Source: an uncultured Prevotellaceae bacterium (GTDB taxonomy: Bacteria > Bacteroidota > Bacteroidia > Bacteroidales > Bacteroidaceae). From it: a DNA stretch of 64,000 nt. This document shows positions 1-9,214 of this stretch, in pieces; positions within the stretch are counted from its first letter, which is position 1; each line of letters starts with the position of its first letter. The notes beneath the pieces are model-generated. The model had not been told where the DNA came from and did not search any database. It was given only the letters and a program-made list of their open reading frames with translations. The position numbers were made by a program, and so were the translations under genes. The DNA lies in contig CAMNIN010000013.1 in NCBI GenBank assembly GCA_946540735.1, forward strand, positions 1 through 64,000, in the 5' to 3' direction.

Positions 1-210
1 GCATTGAGTGAAAGCATTTGCAATGCGCTTTTAGCGGATTAAAAATCCTGATACTTTTGTTCGGGCGGATTTGTAATCCGGCCGCATTGAGTGAAAGCAT
101 TTGCAATGCGCTTTTAGCGGATTAAAAATCCTGATACTCACTGCATCGGGATTACAAATCCCGATGAACAACGACAAATCCCGATGAACAACGGTATATC
201 CCGATGATCG
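1..210. repeat. Intergenic REP-like repeat cluster: 55-bp direct repeat (1-55 and 84-138), GGATT-NNN-AATCC palindromes, and a 20-bp tandem repeat (154-210)
   Basis: gcattgagtgaaagcatttgcaatgcgcttttagcggattaaaaatcctgatact occurs at 1-55 and 84-138. ggatttgtaatcc (67-79) is the reverse complement of ggattacaaatcc (149-161). acaaatcccgatgaacaacg occurs at 154-173 and 174-193, with a degenerate third copy. Confidence 0.9.
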
Positions 211-331
211 TAAGAAGGGAAAGTGGAGTGCTGAGCAATTACATGGATAAGATATTGTATTAAAAAATGTTAACCGTTGATGCTGGCGGCGTATTATTTT
301 ATATCTTTACCAACGCTAATAAGCTAAAACG

Positions 332-3088
332 ATGAGACGACTTTTGCTGTCAGTTGCACTCCTCGTCCTGACGTATAGCGCATGGGGAGGGGATGCCGAT
401 GTGAGGCAGGCCATGCGCCGTGCCACACAATATATGATGGACGTGGCTTCCTATAATGGCGGTTTCGTGTGGAACTACCTGCCCGACTACTCCCGTCAGT
501 GGGGTGAACTGGAGACCAAGCGCACGATGGTGTGGCTGCAATCGCCGAGCACGCCTGATATGGGAGAGGTGTTGCTGGATGCATATCACGCCACAGGTGA
601 TGAGTATTATTATGAGAGCGCGCGGTGCGTGGCCCTCTGCCTCATGCAGGGACAGTTGCCCTGTGGAGGGTGGAACTACATGTTCGACTTAGAGCCCGAA
701 GACTCGCTCCGCGCCTGGTATGCCACCATCGGAAGGCAGGCATGGCGGTTGGAGGAATTTCAGCATTATTACGGCAACGCCACTCTCGACGATGAGGCCA
801 CCAAGCATTGCGCTGAGTTTCTCTTGAGAATCTATCAGGAGAAGAAGGAAACGCTTTTCGAGAAACCTCTGCAACGGGCCATTGCCTTTGTGCTGGAGAG
901 CCAATACGACAATGGAGGATGGCCGCAGCGCTATCCCTTGATGTATGACCACCCTTTCAAGGGAAAGGCTGATTATTCCTCCTTTGTCACGCTGAACGAT
1001 AATGTGGCTTTTGAAAACATCGATTTCCTCCTGCAATGCTACACTTCACTCGGCATGAGTGAGTTGCGGCAACCCATCCTCAAGGCCATGCATCTCCTGC
1101 GTGACCTCCAGCAACCCAAACCGCTCGCTGGATGGGCCGACCAATACACCCCCGATGATCTGAAGCCAGCCCATGCCCGGTCGTATGAGCCAAGGGCGGT
1201 GAATACGGGCACCACGGTGAGCATGATCTTCAAGATGCTGGAGTTCTACAAGATGACAGGTGACGGGGATTTCCTGAAAGGCATTCCTGATGCCATCCGT
1301 TTCCTCGAGAGCCAGAGACTGCCTTCCTCCTTGGCGGCTACGGTGAGGCGCACCCCATTGCAGGATGACGAGATCCTTATGCCACGGTTCATCAACCCCG
1401 ATACGGGACGTCCGATGTATGTGCACCGAAAAGGATCGAACGCGAAGAATGGTGAATACTACACGGATGAGAATACCGAGGGTACTATCGCACATTATAG
1501 TTCGTTCATGGTGGTGAGCCCATCACGGCTGTGGAATGCCTACAACGAGGCCAAAACTTTCGTGCAGAAGGACCTGGAGCGCAATTCCGTCCTTAAATCC
1601 GCCGCGACTAATGGTCCCCGCAGATATTATTTCCAAAGGGGAAGGATGATGCGGCCAGGACGTGAACTTCCTGGCGTCGACGAGATCGTCGCCTCGCTCA
1701 ACAAGGAGGGATACTGGCCTTCGGTGCTCCGCCAGGTGAGCCATCCCTACCGTCCGATTCCTGCGAATATGGAGTCAGAGAGTGATGACAGGTCGTTTGC
1801 CACGACGATGGTGGGCGATGAGTATGACACATCGCCTTATGAGAACCAGGACATCAAGGGCATTTCGGTCGGAACGTATATCCAGAACATGTCGTTGCTC
1901 ATTCAGAGCCTGCAACCCAAAAAGACCACTGTCTCCGGCCTTGACCCCGATCGCTTTTCCGCTACTGTGGAAGGGAAGCCGACAGCTCTCTACACCCTCA
2001 GCAACAACGGCGTGGAGGCTTGTCTCACCAATTATGGTGCACGGCTGGTGTCGATGATGGTGCCCGACAAGGAAGGCAAACTGGAAGACGTGGTGCTCGG
2101 TTTCGACAATATCGAGGATTATCACCTGCGGAAAAACAATTTCGGAAGTGTCGTGGGCCGCTATGCGGGCCGCATCAAAGGGGCGTCGTTCACTCTTGAC
2201 GGCCATACTTATGCACTGCAGAAGACGGGGGGCGGCAATATCTCTCACGGAGGCTATCCCGGATTCGCCGACAAAGTGTGGGATGTCGTGTCGGTCAACG
2301 ACAGCGTGCTGCGTATGAGACTGGTGTCGCCCGATGGAGACAATGGCTTCCCCGGCAACCTCACGGTATACGTCACCTATCACCTCACCTACGATCATGC
2401 TTTGCGGGTCAGTTATGAGGCCACGACCGATAAACCCACCGTAATCAACCTGACCAATCATACCTTCTTCAATATCTCCGGCGACCTGAGCAACACGGTG
2501 CTTGACCAGCGGTTGTATGTCGACAGCAAGTATATCGCTACTTACGACAAGCAGAAAAACGTGGATGGCAAGTTCATGAAAGTGCGCAACACCCCATTTG
2601 ATTTCCTCTCCTTGAAGCGTATGAAGTCGATAGGCACCGATATCGACATCTATGACGAGCAGATGGGCATCACCAAAGGTTATGACCATGCCTTTGCCTT
2701 GCGTCATGCCGGCAACCTCGACAGGCTGGCTGCCGTGGTCTATGACGAGAAAAGCGGGCGCACCCTCTCTGTCTATACGACCGAACCGGCTCTGCAGGTC
2801 TATACGGCCAACGGACTCAATGGCGGTCTGGTGGGCAAAAACGGGATCGCTTATCCCAAGCGGTCGGCTGTCTGCCTGGAGACCATGCACTTCGCCGATA
2901 GTCCCAACCAAGGGGAGTTCCCTTCCACGGTGCTGAGGCCAGGAGAGACTTACCGGTCGCAGACGATCTTCCATTTCTCTGGCTATTCGCACAAGAAGCG
3001 CAATCTCCAGAGCTCTATCCTGATGTATGGGGGAGTGGCAAGCCTCACCGGACTGGGGGTCTTCGGAGTCATCTCGCTCATCAAATAA
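332..3088 (+). CDS. Pectate lyase domain fused to an aldose 1-epimerase (galactose mutarotase) domain, with a C-terminal hydrophobic tail
   Basis: N-terminal signal peptide; pectate-lyase-like region with ESQYDNGGWPQRYP; from about residue 550, aldose epimerase motifs (NYGARLVSMMVPDKEG, NNFGSVVGRYAGRIKGA, NLTNHTFFNISG, ETMHFADSPNQGEFPSTVLRPGETY). Confidence 0.85.
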   Translation: MRRLLLSVALLVLTYSAWGGDADVRQAMRRATQYMMDVASYNGGFVWNYLPDYSRQWGELETKRTMVWLQSPSTPDMGEVLLDAYHATGDEYYYESARCVALCLMQGQLPCGGWNYMFDLEPEDSLRAWYATIGRQAWRLEEFQHYYGNATLDDEATKHCAEFLLRIYQEKKETLFEKPLQRAIAFVLESQYDNGGWPQRYPLMYDHPFKGKADYSSFVTLNDNVAFENIDFLLQCYTSLGMSELRQPILKAMHLLRDLQQPKPLAGWADQYTPDDLKPAHARSYEPRAVNTGTTVSMIFKMLEFYKMTGDGDFLKGIPDAIRFLESQRLPSSLAATVRRTPLQDDEILMPRFINPDTGRPMYVHRKGSNAKNGEYYTDENTEGTIAHYSSFMVVSPSRLWNAYNEAKTFVQKDLERNSVLKSAATNGPRRYYFQRGRMMRPGRELPGVDEIVASLNKEGYWPSVLRQVSHPYRPIPANMESESDDRSFATTMVGDEYDTSPYENQDIKGISVGTYIQNMSLLIQSLQPKKTTVSGLDPDRFSATVEGKPTALYTLSNNGVEACLTNYGARLVSMMVPDKEGKLEDVVLGFDNIEDYHLRKNNFGSVVGRYAGRIKGASFTLDGHTYALQKTGGGNISHGGYPGFADKVWDVVSVNDSVLRMRLVSPDGDNGFPGNLTVYVTYHLTYDHALRVSYEATTDKPTVINLTNHTFFNISGDLSNTVLDQRLYVDSKYIATYDKQKNVDGKFMKVRNTPFDFLSLKRMKSIGTDIDIYDEQMGITKGYDHAFALRHAGNLDRLAAVVYDEKSGRTLSVYTTEPALQVYTANGLNGGLVGKNGIAYPKRSAVCLETMHFADSPNQGEFPSTVLRPGETYRSQTIFHFSGYSHKKRNLQSSILMYGGVASLTGLGVFGVISLIK

Positions 3089-3120
3089 AAATAAAAGTTC
3101 GTCAAAAAAGTTTTAAATCT

Positions 3121-3151
3121 TTTGAGGTTGACCGCCGAAGCCATATCTTTG
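3121..3151 (+). promoter_or_regulatory. Bacteroidetes-type promoter TTTG-N19-TATCTTTG
   Basis: TTTG 3121-3124, TATCTTTG 3144-3151, 19-nt spacer. Confidence 0.65.
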
Positions 3152-3155
3152 CAAC

Positions 3156-3905
3156 ATGATGAAACCATTGCTGACCCTTTTCTCACTCCTTTTCTGCTGC
3201 GCGGCCAGCGCACAGGAGGTGCTGGAGAGCAAAATCGAGACGACAGAGGGGAATGACCCTGCCGCCGTCGCCGATGACACCTATTCGGCAGGAACCTGGC
3301 GGTCATACCAACCAGAGGATTTCTCGCTGACAAGATCTTATTGGGCACACCAAGACTCCCTCCATCTGCCCACGCTGGGGTATGACGGGCGGGTGATGTC
3401 GCTCTCGGCGTTTCCCTATTACCGCTATGGGTGGTCGTCGTGGAACTTGCACGAAGGTCTGAATGTCAGTCTCGGGGCTTCTGTCTTCACCGAGGTGGGC
3501 AAGCATGCGCATCATGGCGTCGGGTTCGCCCAGAGCCTTTCGGCGATGTATGCCATGCCTCTGTCCAAAGACCGGAAGTGGTCGTTGGCTGTGGGGGGAT
3601 ATATGAGCAATGTGAACTGGAACCATGCTTCCGCCAGGGAAGCAGGACTGTCGGCGGTGCTTGGATATCGGTTTGACGAGCATTGGGAGGCTTTCCTGTA
3701 TGGGCATAAGTCCATCGTCAGCAGCCATGATATCCCTTATCCGCTCTATGACATGGGGGCGTTGGGCGACAGGATCGGAGCAGCGGTGAGATACAATTTC
3801 AACCCGTCGTTCAGCGTGCAGGTGTCGGTGGAGCACGGCAGCATGCCGCAGCGTGACTCTTTCCACGACACCTACATGCAGATGCCTCCCGCAGGGAGGA
3901 GATAG
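3156..3905 (+). CDS. Secreted/outer-membrane beta-barrel-like protein of unknown function
   Basis: Signal peptide MMKPLLTLFSLLFCCAASAQ; alternating amphipathic strands; aromatic-rich. Confidence 0.65.
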   Translation: MMKPLLTLFSLLFCCAASAQEVLESKIETTEGNDPAAVADDTYSAGTWRSYQPEDFSLTRSYWAHQDSLHLPTLGYDGRVMSLSAFPYYRYGWSSWNLHEGLNVSLGASVFTEVGKHAHHGVGFAQSLSAMYAMPLSKDRKWSLAVGGYMSNVNWNHASAREAGLSAVLGYRFDEHWEAFLYGHKSIVSSHDIPYPLYDMGALGDRIGAAVRYNFNPSFSVQVSVEHGSMPQRDSFHDTYMQMPPAGRR

Positions 3906-3909
3906 AGGT

Positions 3910-5052
3910 TTATTTCAGGGTCTTCAGAACCTCTTTCGCATAGCTGTCGCCCATGACGGCGGCCTTGTTGATCCACTCGCGGCCCGTGTTCTTATTACGC
4001 TTCACACCATAACCGTAATAATAACAGATGCCCAGTCCGGTCTCGGCTGAGGCATTGCCTTGCAGGGCGGCTTTCTCCATCCATTTGAAAGCTTCCTCAT
4101 AATCCTGGGTCATTCCCATGCCATGGAAATACATGTTGCCGATGTTGTATTGTGCCTCGGCATTTCCCTGCTGCGCGGCTTTCAGATACCAGCGGGCGGC
4201 TTCCTCGTAGTCTTGGTCCACATACACACCCTTGTCGTAATAGCGGCCAAGGGCCAACTGTGCTGGAGAGTAGTTCTTCTCGGCGGCTTTCACGAAGTAG
4301 CCCATGGCTTTCATGCTGTCTTGCCCCACGCCGATGCCTTGGGCGTACATCTTGCCGACCTCGAACTGAGAGCGGGGGTCACCGGCATCTGCCAGCCGGC
4401 GGAAATAGTCGAATGCTTTGTCGGGGTTCTTGTCTACGCCCTCACCATGCAGATAGCAGTAGCCGAGGTTGTAGAGAGCGGCGCTGTTGCCTTGGGCAGC
4501 AGCTTTCTCCCACCATTTGATGGCATCTTCGTAGCTGAGGTCCACACCCTTCATCTGGTAGTAGCACGAGCCCAGGTTGAACTGTGCAGGGGCATATCCT
4601 TTCTCCGCGGCTTTACGGTAGTATTCCGCGGCTTTGGCGTAATTGCGGTCGAAGTCTTCCGCTCCCACCTCATAGCAATGTCCCAGACTGTTGATGGCCT
4701 GCAGATTGCCTTTGTTGGCTGCTTTGGTGTACCATTTCACGGCCTCTGTCATGCTCTTCGGCACGCCATAGCCCTTTTCGTAACAGAAAGCGAGGTTGAA
4801 CTGAGCCTCCAAATTGCCTTTGTTGGCTGCCTTGGTAAACCATTCGGCGGCTTCCTTGTGGTTGGCTTGCACACCCTTGCCCGACAAGAGCCGGCTGGCA
4901 AGGGCTACCTGGGCTTTCACGTTGCCTGCGTTGGCGTCTCGGCGCATGCCGGCGATGTCGGCTGCATTTTGGGCTTCGACCGTCATGGTCAGCACCATGG
5001 CGGCCAGCACAGTGATGATTCCTCTTCTTCTCATTCTATTGGATATTATCAT
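3910..5052 (-). CDS. Sel1/TPR-like repeat protein, secreted
   Basis: Roughly nine ~36-aa repeats of the type A.YNLGYCYLHGEGVDKN..KAF.YF.KAA..G; signal peptide ending VEAQ. Confidence 0.9.
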   Translation of the reverse strand: MIISNRMRRRGIITVLAAMVLTMTVEAQNAADIAGMRRDANAGNVKAQVALASRLLSGKGVQANHKEAAEWFTKAANKGNLEAQFNLAFCYEKGYGVPKSMTEAVKWYTKAANKGNLQAINSLGHCYEVGAEDFDRNYAKAAEYYRKAAEKGYAPAQFNLGSCYYQMKGVDLSYEDAIKWWEKAAAQGNSAALYNLGYCYLHGEGVDKNPDKAFDYFRRLADAGDPRSQFEVGKMYAQGIGVGQDSMKAMGYFVKAAEKNYSPAQLALGRYYDKGVYVDQDYEEAARWYLKAAQQGNAEAQYNIGNMYFHGMGMTQDYEEAFKWMEKAALQGNASAETGLGICYYYGYGVKRNKNTGREWINKAAVMGDSYAKEVLKTLK

Positions 5053-7607
5053 TTTCCTAAATCATAGATTCTCAAAGTATAGGGGGGCAAAACGAGGTCG
5101 CCGGTGGCGACGGTGCCTTTCTCGCAGCTCACCCGTTGGTTGTCGGGCTGTCCGCTGAATCCTTCATACGGGGTGCCCTCAGGCAGTGTGACACCGTCGA
5201 GATAAAGGGTCAGTTGCTTAGGCAGTGCATTGACCACCTTCAGGTAGCGGTGCCCGGTCTTGCTGTCCTCGACCATGCTGGCCACGACACGCCTGCCGAT
5301 ATATTCGTCGGCCATCACCTGTGTGGCGACATAGTGGTCGCCGCTGTAGACGGAAAACAGCCTTTGGGTCTCGTAACTCGGAGTCAAGCGCACCTCTTTG
5401 TTGCTGAAATAGATCAGGTCGGGGTTCCAGTTGTGATGCCCGTCCTTGGCCAGAAGGGGCGCATAGGAGGTCATCGCCACCACATCGCCGTTGCGCTCCA
5501 CGTTGCAGAGATGGATGGCCTCGGCCAGTGCTGTCTCCACATTGCTGCGCTTCTTGCTGGTGCTGGCGGCATATTCGCCGAGATACACCTTCGGTGCGTT
5601 GCGGTCGTAGTCATCGTAATAGTCCTGGTGGTTGATAAACCAGCCGGTGCTCTCATAATAATGCTCATCCACCATGTCGATGATGTCGGAGTGCTTCTTG
5701 GCATAGTCCCAGCCTTCCACATAGTCGGCTGAAGGATGATGGAACGGACCCACCGTGCCACAGACGATGATGTCGGGGTATTTCTCCTTGATGGCTTTGC
5801 AGATCATGCCGTAACGCTCCTCGAAGACGGTGGAGATGATATCCTCGTTGCCGATACCGATGTATTTCAGATGGAAGGGTGCAGGATGGCCGGCATCGGC
5901 TCGCATCTTTGCCCAAGGACTCTTGGCTGGGTCGCCGTTGGCCCATTCGATCAGATGGAGGATCTCCTCACAGTAGGCGGGCATGTCGGCCATGGGGATA
6001 CCGCCCTGCTGGCCTGCATAGCCGTCTTTGTCGGCAGCGGAATTCTGGCAGGGCACACCGGCGGCCAGCACGGGGAGCGGTTCGGCTCCGATATCCTCGC
6101 AGAATTGGAAATACTCATAGAATCCCAGTCCGCGTGTCTGGTGGTAATGCCAGATGTTGAAGTCGGGCTTGCGGTCCTCAAGGGGACCCACGGTGTGGTG
6201 CCAGTGGTAGATGTTGTCAAGACCCTGGCCGTGGCTCATGCAACCTCCGGGGAAACGTACGAACTTGGGGTGAAGGTCGGCGATGGCCTGTGCGAGGTCC
6301 TTGCGCAGACCGTTCTTGCGGTTGTGGAAGGTCTCCTGCGGGAAGAGACTCACCATGTCGACGGCCACCTTGCCTTTTTTCAGCGGCACAAGGCGGAGCT
6401 GGCATTCCCGGCCGGTGACCTTGGCGCGTAACTTGGGCGATCGGGTGTCGATCACGGCCTCGTATCGCCGCCATCCTGGCCCTTGGGTGGTGATCTTGGT
6501 CTCGGCCAGTACTTCGCCTCCTGCTATGAGCTGCACAAGCCATTTCTTCTTGGTGCAGTCGATGTGGCGCACGTGGAAGGAGAAGTCATAGGCTTGGCCG
6601 GGGTCGCTGTCGATGATCCCGTCCCAACCTTCATTGGTGATGGGAGTTGACTCCAACACGGCATAATGGGGGTTGTTGGCGCTCAGGGGGTCGCTGGTCT
6701 CGATCTGGATGGGTTGGTCGGACAGCCAACTGGTCGTGGCCGACCATTCCTTCCTGTCGCGAGCACTGTATTCGAAGTCGCGGTTCTGAACGAGTTCTGC
6801 ATACAGACCACCGTCGGCGGCATAGCTGATGTCCTCGAAGAAGATGCCGATGAGCTTGTCGCTGATGGCTTTCCGCTCGGATGACTTCACCGTGAGGGTG
6901 GCGATGGGCTTGTCCAGGTCCTTGAAGCGCTCTCCGTCGTCTCCCATGCGTTCACTGCTCATGTCGCCGTCGCGCCGCAGGATCTCATGATGGGCGAGGA
7001 GCGAGATCAGTTCGCCTTGTGTGACGTCGAAAATCTGACCTCCGCGCCGCTTGTTGTCGATGGTCACCGTGTCGCCTCCCCAGGCGAGATCGCTGATGGT
7101 GCTCGGGGCATCCTCGGAGAACGAACGGAAGTCCTTGGAGGCTCTCACGTAGCGCTTCTCGTCACCCGTGGCATAGAAAATATCGAAGGTGCCGTCGTCT
7201 CCCTCGAAGACGATGGGACGGAGACAATTCTTCGTGCTCATCCGCGGATAGTCCTGCGGACGCCAGGTGATGAGATCCTCACTGTAGGCTGCAGCGAAAC
7301 AGGGGGTATGGTCGTTCAACTGCCACACAGCGCGCCAGGTGCCATCGGAGGCTTTCACGAGATTGGGATGGTACATGCGCTTCTCGGCTCCCCATGGCCC
7401 ATAGTCAGAGGCACACAACTGACCGATCTCCTGCCAGTTGCCGTCGAAATCGAGGTAGGCGGCATGAAGTCCGGACCGGTCGTCAGGACTGTAGATGAAA
7501 ATCTCGCGTGAGATGTTGTCGCCTTCTTCCTGAGCCTTCACGAGGCTGGGGAAGAACAGCATGGTAATAAGCACCATGGATGTCCATGTTGTTTCTTTCA
7601 TTCTCAT
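5049..7607 (-). CDS. Alpha-L-arabinofuranosidase, GH51-like, with an N-terminal GH43-like partial propeller region
   Basis: ISDKLIGIFFEDISYAADGGLYAELVQNRDFEY, VRFPGGCMSHG, YIGIGNEDIIS, VYLGEYAAS. Start set at MRMKETTWTSM (7607), not the longer ORF start. N-terminal MYHPNLVKASDGTWRAVWQLNDHTPCFAAAYSEDLITW resembles GH43-type blades. Confidence 0.85.
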   Translation of the reverse strand: MRMKETTWTSMVLITMLFFPSLVKAQEEGDNISREIFIYSPDDRSGLHAAYLDFDGNWQEIGQLCASDYGPWGAEKRMYHPNLVKASDGTWRAVWQLNDHTPCFAAAYSEDLITWRPQDYPRMSTKNCLRPIVFEGDDGTFDIFYATGDEKRYVRASKDFRSFSEDAPSTISDLAWGGDTVTIDNKRRGGQIFDVTQGELISLLAHHEILRRDGDMSSERMGDDGERFKDLDKPIATLTVKSSERKAISDKLIGIFFEDISYAADGGLYAELVQNRDFEYSARDRKEWSATTSWLSDQPIQIETSDPLSANNPHYAVLESTPITNEGWDGIIDSDPGQAYDFSFHVRHIDCTKKKWLVQLIAGGEVLAETKITTQGPGWRRYEAVIDTRSPKLRAKVTGRECQLRLVPLKKGKVAVDMVSLFPQETFHNRKNGLRKDLAQAIADLHPKFVRFPGGCMSHGQGLDNIYHWHHTVGPLEDRKPDFNIWHYHQTRGLGFYEYFQFCEDIGAEPLPVLAAGVPCQNSAADKDGYAGQQGGIPMADMPAYCEEILHLIEWANGDPAKSPWAKMRADAGHPAPFHLKYIGIGNEDIISTVFEERYGMICKAIKEKYPDIIVCGTVGPFHHPSADYVEGWDYAKKHSDIIDMVDEHYYESTGWFINHQDYYDDYDRNAPKVYLGEYAASTSKKRSNVETALAEAIHLCNVERNGDVVAMTSYAPLLAKDGHHNWNPDLIYFSNKEVRLTPSYETQRLFSVYSGDHYVATQVMADEYIGRRVVASMVEDSKTGHRYLKVVNALPKQLTLYLDGVTLPEGTPYEGFSGQPDNQRVSCEKGTVATGDLVLPPYTLRIYDLGK

Positions 7608-7626
7608 GTCTTTGCAAAGTTTTGTG

Positions 7627-7657
7627 CAAAGATAACACAAACTACTTGCAGAACAAA
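7627..7657 (-). promoter_or_regulatory. Promoter TTTG-N19-TATCTTTG upstream of the GH51 gene
   Basis: Reverse strand: TTTG (7657-7654), 19 nt, TATCTTTG (7634-7627). Confidence 0.7.
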
Positions 7658-7701
7658 AGATTTTAATTTTTTTTGGAAGAAAAGGTGGTTCGTTTGGACT
7701 T

Positions 7702-7920
7702 TTAGTCATTATAGTCATCCATTAACCACTCGGAGTCAATATCCCCGCTGAGTAGTTGAAGGATTTCTATGTCTATCAATTCTATGTTGGCAATGATTGT
7801 TCTGAGTTGTTGCCTGTCGTTAAGTGGAAAATGATTGGCTCTGTCGATGGCAACACTAAGGCAGCAGTGTGCTTTCATGAGTTGGCTATTCAGCCATGAG
7901 ATGTTTGAATTTTGTTCCAT
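7702..7920 (-). CDS. Small hypothetical protein (72 aa)
   Basis: Intact ORF with ordinary composition and no overlapping better candidate. Confidence 0.45.
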   Translation of the reverse strand: MEQNSNISWLNSQLMKAHCCLSVAIDRANHFPLNDRQQLRTIIANIELIDIEILQLLSGDIDSEWLMDDYND

Positions 7921-8151
7921 TTTTATCGCGAAGGTAATGAAATGAAGTGAAATAAATATGTAAGTTAGTTTTTTTTGAGATTTTCGCGCATTTATTCACT
8001 TTTCACATGACATTCTATTTGCATAAAATAGCTGACCTTGAGAGGTGACTTGTGTGAGTTGGTGCAGTATTTTGCTAATCACTGACATTCCTAAATAGTA
8101 ACTGGTTGTCTGTCCTATATAAGCTCTTTGTGTTTTTTTAACATTCACTTT

Positions 8152-8182
8152 CGTTGAATCCGTGCAAAAACCGCTATTTTTG
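8152..8182 (+). promoter_or_regulatory. Promoter-like TTG-N18-TATTTTTG upstream of the 8206 gene
   Basis: TTG 8154-8156; TATTTTTG 8175-8182. Confidence 0.5.
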
Positions 8183-8205
8183 CAAATCCTAATCAACCTA
8201 GTTAT

Positions 8206-8883
8206 TTGCTTATGAAGAAATTGTTTACTTTTTGCTTGGCCGTTATGGGCTGTATGATGGTTTACGCCCAGGATGATGTCAATCATGCATACGAATTTGT
8301 AAAAGCTGACGGAACGGTTATTCCCAATGGATCGACAGTGGTCGTTGACCGTGTCGTGAAAGAGGAAGACCCCGAAACAGGCGAGGAAATCGTCATGGTC
8401 GTGGCTGATTTCACGGTCAAGAACGTGTCGGGTACGGACGATGGCTTGGTGAGGCTCGTCAACACGATTACACGCATCGATAACGGCAGTTACTCCACTT
8501 GCGCCATGGGGCTTTGCATTCCTGGAAAGACCGAGGTCGAGGAGTTCTACTCCTCTCACGCCTCCATTCCAGTGGGAGCTACGGCCGGTGACTTGCAAAC
8601 CGAATGGTATGCCGATGCTTATGGACAATGTATCGTCGAACTGCAGATCGAGATCGGTCAGAAATATGGTGTCAATGACTTCGAGTTCCTGGACTTCGGA
8701 CCGAGCATTACGGCGGTGTTCGACTACCCTGACCCCAGTGGTGTGAAAGAACTCGGCCAAGGGCTATATGCTACTGAGGTGGCTCGTTATACCATCGGCG
8801 GTGCCAAGACCTCGGCAGCGCAGAAGGGAGTGCAGGTTGTCAGACTGAGCGACGGATCCACACGCAAGATCGTGGTGAGGTAA
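8206..8883 (+). CDS. Secreted protein of unknown function with a T9SS-sorting-like C-terminal tail
   Basis: Signal peptide MLMKKLFTFCLAVMGCMMVYAQ; C-terminus KGVQVVRLSDGSTRKIVVR. The start could be the next Met (8212). Confidence 0.65.
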   Translation: MLMKKLFTFCLAVMGCMMVYAQDDVNHAYEFVKADGTVIPNGSTVVVDRVVKEEDPETGEEIVMVVADFTVKNVSGTDDGLVRLVNTITRIDNGSYSTCAMGLCIPGKTEVEEFYSSHASIPVGATAGDLQTEWYADAYGQCIVELQIEIGQKYGVNDFEFLDFGPSITAVFDYPDPSGVKELGQGLYATEVARYTIGGAKTSAAQKGVQVVRLSDGSTRKIVVR

Positions 8884-8910
8884 AAGACAGCAAGAACAGA
8901 TACAAAAGAT

Positions 8911-8938
8911 AAGGAGCCGGCTTTCCCCGGCTCCTTTT
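8911..8938 (+). terminator. Intrinsic terminator hairpin
   Basis: aaggagccggctttccccggctcctttt. Confidence 0.85.
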
Positions 8939-8995
8939 ATTGGTACACTTCTGAGTCGTAAATTTATGTCAGAGAGGGATGGCGCGTATCGCTAC

Positions 8996-9170
8996 GGGCG
9001 GGAAACACCCCTGCTGACAATCAACACTATACACAAACATTATGAATTATCTTTCCCTTTTTCTCCCGCCCTCCATTTCGTGAAACACGGGACTTGATAA
9101 ATCGGCGAGCCGCATCAAACGTCGTGAGGCGATGCCTGCACTCTCTGTTTGTCACGGCTAAACGCCGATT
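8996..9170. other. Candidate structured non-coding element (nested inverted repeats)
   Basis: AATCGGCG+AGCCG (9100-9112) pairs with CGGCT (9155-9159) and CGCCGATT (9163-9170). GGGCGGGA (8996-9003) pairs with TCCCGCCC (9064-9071). Reverse-strand TACCTTTG lies at 9186-9179. Confidence 0.4.
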
Positions 9171-9214
9171 TTCTTTTGCAAAGGTAAGGGTCTTTCCGCT
9201 TTCTTGCTATACCG

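Noticed and set aside
1775-2992. 405-aa reverse-strand ORF
   Set aside because: Antisense shadow of the aldose epimerase domain.
5049-7718. Longer GH51 start at 7718
   Set aside because: The upstream 37 codons cover the consensus promoter (7627-7657); MRMKETT at 7607 starts a proper signal peptide.
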